From positions 1-45,525 of the forward strand of contig JABDPB010000083.1 of the NCBI GenBank assembly GCA_013042995.1: a stretch of 45,525 nucleotides of DNA. The letters run 5' to 3'. A model generated the notes under the pieces. It was not told where the DNA came from, searched no databases, and saw nothing but the letters and a program-made list of their open reading frames with translations. The stretch comes from Ignavibacteriaceae bacterium. GTDB lineage: Bacteria; Bacteroidota; Ignavibacteria; Ignavibacteriales; Ignavibacteriaceae. Position numbers and translations under genes: made by a program. Of this stretch, positions 42,923-45,525 are shown in pieces; position 1 is the first letter of the stretch; each line of letters begins with the position of its first letter.

Positions 42923-44092
42923 ATGAAATCTCTTTTTATGTTTTTAACAATAGGACTGATGTTTTTTGCATCACCAGCTAAAAATTATGCTCAGGGTGGC
43001 GGACAGTCTGCGGTTCCATTTCTTTTACTTGCTCCGGATTCCAGATTTGGAGCAATTGGTGAATCAGGAACAGGATTGGCTGATAATTCCGCGGCAATTT
43101 TTTGGAATCCTGCGGGTATTGCATTTTTATCAGGAACAGAAGTAAGTATTACTCATAGTAACTGGCTTCCACAATTTAATCTCGATCTGTTTTACGATTA
43201 CCTGACCTTCCGAAGCTACTTTGAGGAATTAAACGGAAGTGTAACTGCAAGTGTTACTTACATGAACTTTGGTGAGTTTGTTAGAACACTCGAAGGTGGA
43301 CCAGAACCGGTAGGTACGTTTAGAGCTTTTGATGCTGCATTAACTTTAGGCTATGCAACTAAACTTCACCCTGATTGGGGTGTCGGAATGAATTTTAGAA
43401 TAATACACAGTAATCTTGCGGATAAACCTACTGGACAGGAAGAAGGTTCAGGTGTTGCTACATCTGTTAGTTTCGATCTTGCCGGAATGTGGCGTCCTGC
43501 ATATTTAAATATTTTTGGATTAGAACTAAAAAACTTTTTAAGCATTGGTGCTAATCTCAGTAACCTCGGACCAAAAATTACTTATGTGGATCAAGCACAG
43601 TCAGATCCAATACCAACAAACTTCAGACTCGGTTTTGCATTCCAAATATTTAACGATGAATTTAATTCTCTTACTTATACTCTTGATTTCAGCAAACTGC
43701 TTGTTAGTCGTTCAACTGTGATCTCCGGTGGAGATACTACTTCACAGTCTGATGATTGGTATCAAGCCATATTCACATCCTGGGGCGATGATTCATTTAG
43801 TAATGAGTTGAGAGATATCGTTACCACAATGGGTCTTGAATATTGGTACGGAACACCTGGTGACTTTCTATTTGCCTTAAGAGCAGGGTACTTTTACGAA
43901 GATCCTTCTTACGGAAACAGAAAATTCATGACCTTTGGTGCAGGTTTAAGATATGATATTTATGGATTTGATTTCAGTTACATTAGCTCTATTGAGAGTA
44001 ATCATCCTTTGGATGAAACATTAAGGTTCACAATTATTATAGGCTGGGGTGCAGTGGCCGAAACACAAAGGGGATTCCCAAGGGGTATCTGA
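42923..44092 (+). CDS. porV: T9SS outer-membrane protein PorV
   Basis: PorV is a FadL-like barrel that shuttles T9SS cargo from the translocon to PorU. It has 389 residues when read from the ATG at 42923, which is preceded by GGAGGGAG (42909-42916) and gives a clean signal peptide (LFMFLTIGLMFFASPAKNYAQ). The upstream ATG at 42878 is in frame but would add fifteen charged residues before the signal. Family marks are FLLLAPDSRFGAIGESGTGLADNSAAIFWNPAGIAFL (the PorV N-terminal plug-like motif), SVTYMNFGEFVRT, LGYATKLHPDWGVGMNFRII and a glycine/aromatic terminal strand (FTIIIGWGAV). It follows porU and precedes a secreted M6-like gene after 9 bp. TATATTTC at 42850-42857 is a possible -7 box. Confidence 0.92.
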   Translation: MKSLFMFLTIGLMFFASPAKNYAQGGGQSAVPFLLLAPDSRFGAIGESGTGLADNSAAIFWNPAGIAFLSGTEVSITHSNWLPQFNLDLFYDYLTFRSYFEELNGSVTASVTYMNFGEFVRTLEGGPEPVGTFRAFDAALTLGYATKLHPDWGVGMNFRIIHSNLADKPTGQEEGSGVATSVSFDLAGMWRPAYLNIFGLELKNFLSIGANLSNLGPKITYVDQAQSDPIPTNFRLGFAFQIFNDEFNSLTYTLDFSKLLVSRSTVISGGDTTSQSDDWYQAIFTSWGDDSFSNELRDIVTTMGLEYWYGTPGDFLFALRAGYFYEDPSYGNRKFMTFGAGLRYDIYGFDFSYISSIESNHPLDETLRFTIIIGWGAVAETQRGFPRGI

Positions 44093-44101
44093 TAATTTAA
44101 A

Positions 44102-45525
44102 ATGAAATACTTCTTTTCCGGAATTCTTTTAATTATAGCAATGGGCAGTTTATCTGCCCAGACTTTTATCGGGCAATTAAATCCTTTCCCCGAAGCATCT
44201 ATTCAAGCTACGACAGCGGATGATACTGTGAAAATATTAGCTGTAATGGTTAGCTTCAAACAAGATCAAGATGGAACTACTTTTGGTAATGGAAAATTTG
44301 AGTCCATTTACACGCAGAATTATGGAAATGAAATTCTCGATCCGCTCCCACACGATAAACCATATTTTGAATCTCACCTTCAATTCGTAAAAAATTATTT
44401 TGAAAAAGTTTCAAAAGGAAAACTAACAATCGATTACACAGTTTTGCCCGATACTTTTTCAGTCTCTCAAACCATGAGAAATTATTCACCCGACCCCGGA
44501 TCAGATGATTTTACCCGGCTTGGAGATTTTTCTATTGAAGCCTGGGAACTTGCTGATCAAATAAATCCCGGATTTGATTTTAGCGAATACGATGTTTTCC
44601 TCGTTTTTCACGCCGGTGTTGGAAGAGATGTTTCTTTACCCGGAAGTATTGGCAACGAACGTGATCTCCCATCTGTTTATTTAAGTTTAAATGCATTTAA
44701 AGAGATTTACGGCGAAAGTTTTGATGGAATTTCCGTGTCAAACGGAGCTTTCAAAATAACAAACAGCATGATCATTCCAGAAACAGAAAGCAGGGAACTC
44801 GAGACCATCAGTGGAAAGTTTCTTTTTGAAATTACAATTAATGGATTGCTTTGCGCTAGTGTTGCCAGTCATTTAGGCTTACCCGATTTATTTGATACCG
44901 AAACAGGACTAAGTGCAATCGGCAGGTTTGGTTTGATGGACGGGCAGGGCATATTTGCTTTTCTCGGAACTTATCCACCGGAACCCTCTCCATGGAGCAA
45001 ACTACGATTAGGTTGGGCAGAAGCTGTAACATTAGATTTGCAAAATACGAATGTCAGTGTCGTCACTAACATTGCTTCTGCAATGGGTGATACAGTAATT
45101 CTTAAAGTTCCTCTTAATTCTTCCGAATATTATCTGATTGAAAACCGCATCCGGGATGCGAATAGTGATGGCTCAAAAGTTACACTTTCTGTTGGCGGAA
45201 GCGTAATTACAAAAACTTTTATAAATGATACTACCGGTTACCAGAGTTTTGATATTGATTCACTTGCTGGTGTAATTTTAGATGTTGATGAATTCGATTG
45301 GGCTGTTCCGGGAGAGGGAATTGTTATCTGGCATGTGGATGAAAATGTAATTAATGAAAAGATAGCTGAGAATAAAATCAATACAGATAAAAACATGAGA
45401 GGTGTTGATATTGAAGAAGCCGACGGAGTGCAAGATATTGGTGAAAGATTTTTTACAATATTTGGTGATGAAGTAATTGGTGAAGGATTTGAAGAAGATT
45501 TTTGGTACTCTTCCAATCCTGCTGA
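44102..45525 (+). CDS. M6-family metalloprotease-like protein lacking the HExxH site, 3' end outside window
   Basis: A secreted protein with a signal peptide (FFSGILLIIAMGSLSAQ) that is open to the end of the window (more than 474 residues). Sequence landmarks match M6 (immune inhibitor A-like) peptidases: LAVMVSFKQD near the start, GLPDLFDTETG, GRFGLMDGQG, PSPWSKLRLGW and VPGEGIVIWHVDENVI. In M6 enzymes GLPDLYD is preceded by HExGH; here the same place reads S253-V-A-S-H257, so the first zinc histidine and the catalytic glutamate are replaced by Ser and Val and only the second histidine is left. It should not be an active peptidase. It lies 9 bp after porV, on the same strand, and may be a T9SS cargo; a C-terminal sorting domain would be outside the window. 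Confidence 0.85.
   Translation, partial: MKYFFSGILLIIAMGSLSAQTFIGQLNPFPEASIQATTADDTVKILAVMVSFKQDQDGTTFGNGKFESIYTQNYGNEILDPLPHDKPYFESHLQFVKNYFEKVSKGKLTIDYTVLPDTFSVSQTMRNYSPDPGSDDFTRLGDFSIEAWELADQINPGFDFSEYDVFLVFHAGVGRDVSLPGSIGNERDLPSVYLSLNAFKEIYGESFDGISVSNGAFKITNSMIIPETESRELETISGKFLFEITINGLLCASVASHLGLPDLFDTETGLSAIGRFGLMDGQGIFAFLGTYPPEPSPWSKLRLGWAEAVTLDLQNTNVSVVTNIASAMGDTVILKVPLNSSEYYLIENRIRDANSDGSKVTLSVGGSVITKTFINDTTGYQSFDIDSLAGVILDVDEFDWAVPGEGIVIWHVDENVINEKIAENKINTDKNMRGVDIEEADGVQDIGERFFTIFGDEVIGEGFEEDFWYSSNPA

Noticed and set aside
1-45525. CRISPR arrays, insertion sequences, prophage or toxin-antitoxin genes
   Set aside because: No regularly spaced repeats, transposase or integrase motifs, or typical small gene pairs were seen on either strand.

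Overview
The window is AT-rich chromosomal DNA from a Gram-negative bacterium of the Bacteroidota/Chlorobiota/Ignavibacteriota group, most likely an Ignavibacteria member (inference). Support comes from type IX secretion (T9SS) proteins with PorU/PorV-type genes and C-terminal sorting domains, an HU-SPOR fusion protein, many secreted proteins whose signal peptides end in SQ or AQ, and promoters of the TTG-N19/20-TAnnTTTG type rather than the E. coli -35/-10 type. No phage, transposase or CRISPR array was seen.

Layout. 0-1.7 kb: end of a surface polysaccharide cluster (GT4 glycosyltransferase cut by the window edge, then an undecaprenyl-phosphate sugar transferase). 1.9-7.6 kb: a 1912-residue gingipain-like C25 protease with a T9SS sorting domain. 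7.7-18.5 kb: housekeeping block with glmS, tRNA-Phe, two GNAT/FemAB-like acyltransferases, purC, pgsA, pgpA, cinA, thpR, recA, recX, a NUDIX hydrolase and murB. 18.6-21.8 kb: a pterin module with phenylalanine hydroxylase, Bcp peroxiredoxin, 6-pyruvoyl-tetrahydropterin synthase, GTP cyclohydrolase I and a sepiapterin-reductase-like SDR. This looks like de novo tetrahydrobiopterin synthesis placed beside the enzyme that uses it. 21.8-24.1 kb: an envelope-stress module with an ECF sigma factor, a membrane anti-sigma candidate, and Spy/LTxxQ-type secreted proteins on both sides. 24.2-25.8 kb: tRNA-Leu, a TPR protein and an outer-membrane barrel.

26.1-34.3 kb: a six-gene + strand run encoding a large periplasmic TPR protein, a plug-less outer-membrane barrel, an HU-like/transmembrane/SPOR fusion, ExbB, ExbD and TonB. 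It could be a proton-driven trans-envelope machine with septal links, and it is the best candidate here for an under-described system. 34.3-36.4 kb: four tightly packed genes on the minus strand (NHL-type secreted protein, DUF2085 membrane protein, two small membrane proteins). 36.7-36.9 kb: tRNA-Gln and tRNA-Glu with a terminator. 36.9-38.8 kb: nth and an HD-domain gene flanked by two decayed redox genes (a thioredoxin-like 2Fe-2S ferredoxin and a peroxiredoxin stub). 38.8-45.5 kb: porU, porV and a secreted M6-family protein that lacks the HExxH zinc site; the last gene runs off the window.

Predicted promoters of three tRNA loci, the C25 gene and phhA share one architecture. In all three tRNA cases the -7 box ends exactly 12 nt before the mature tRNA.
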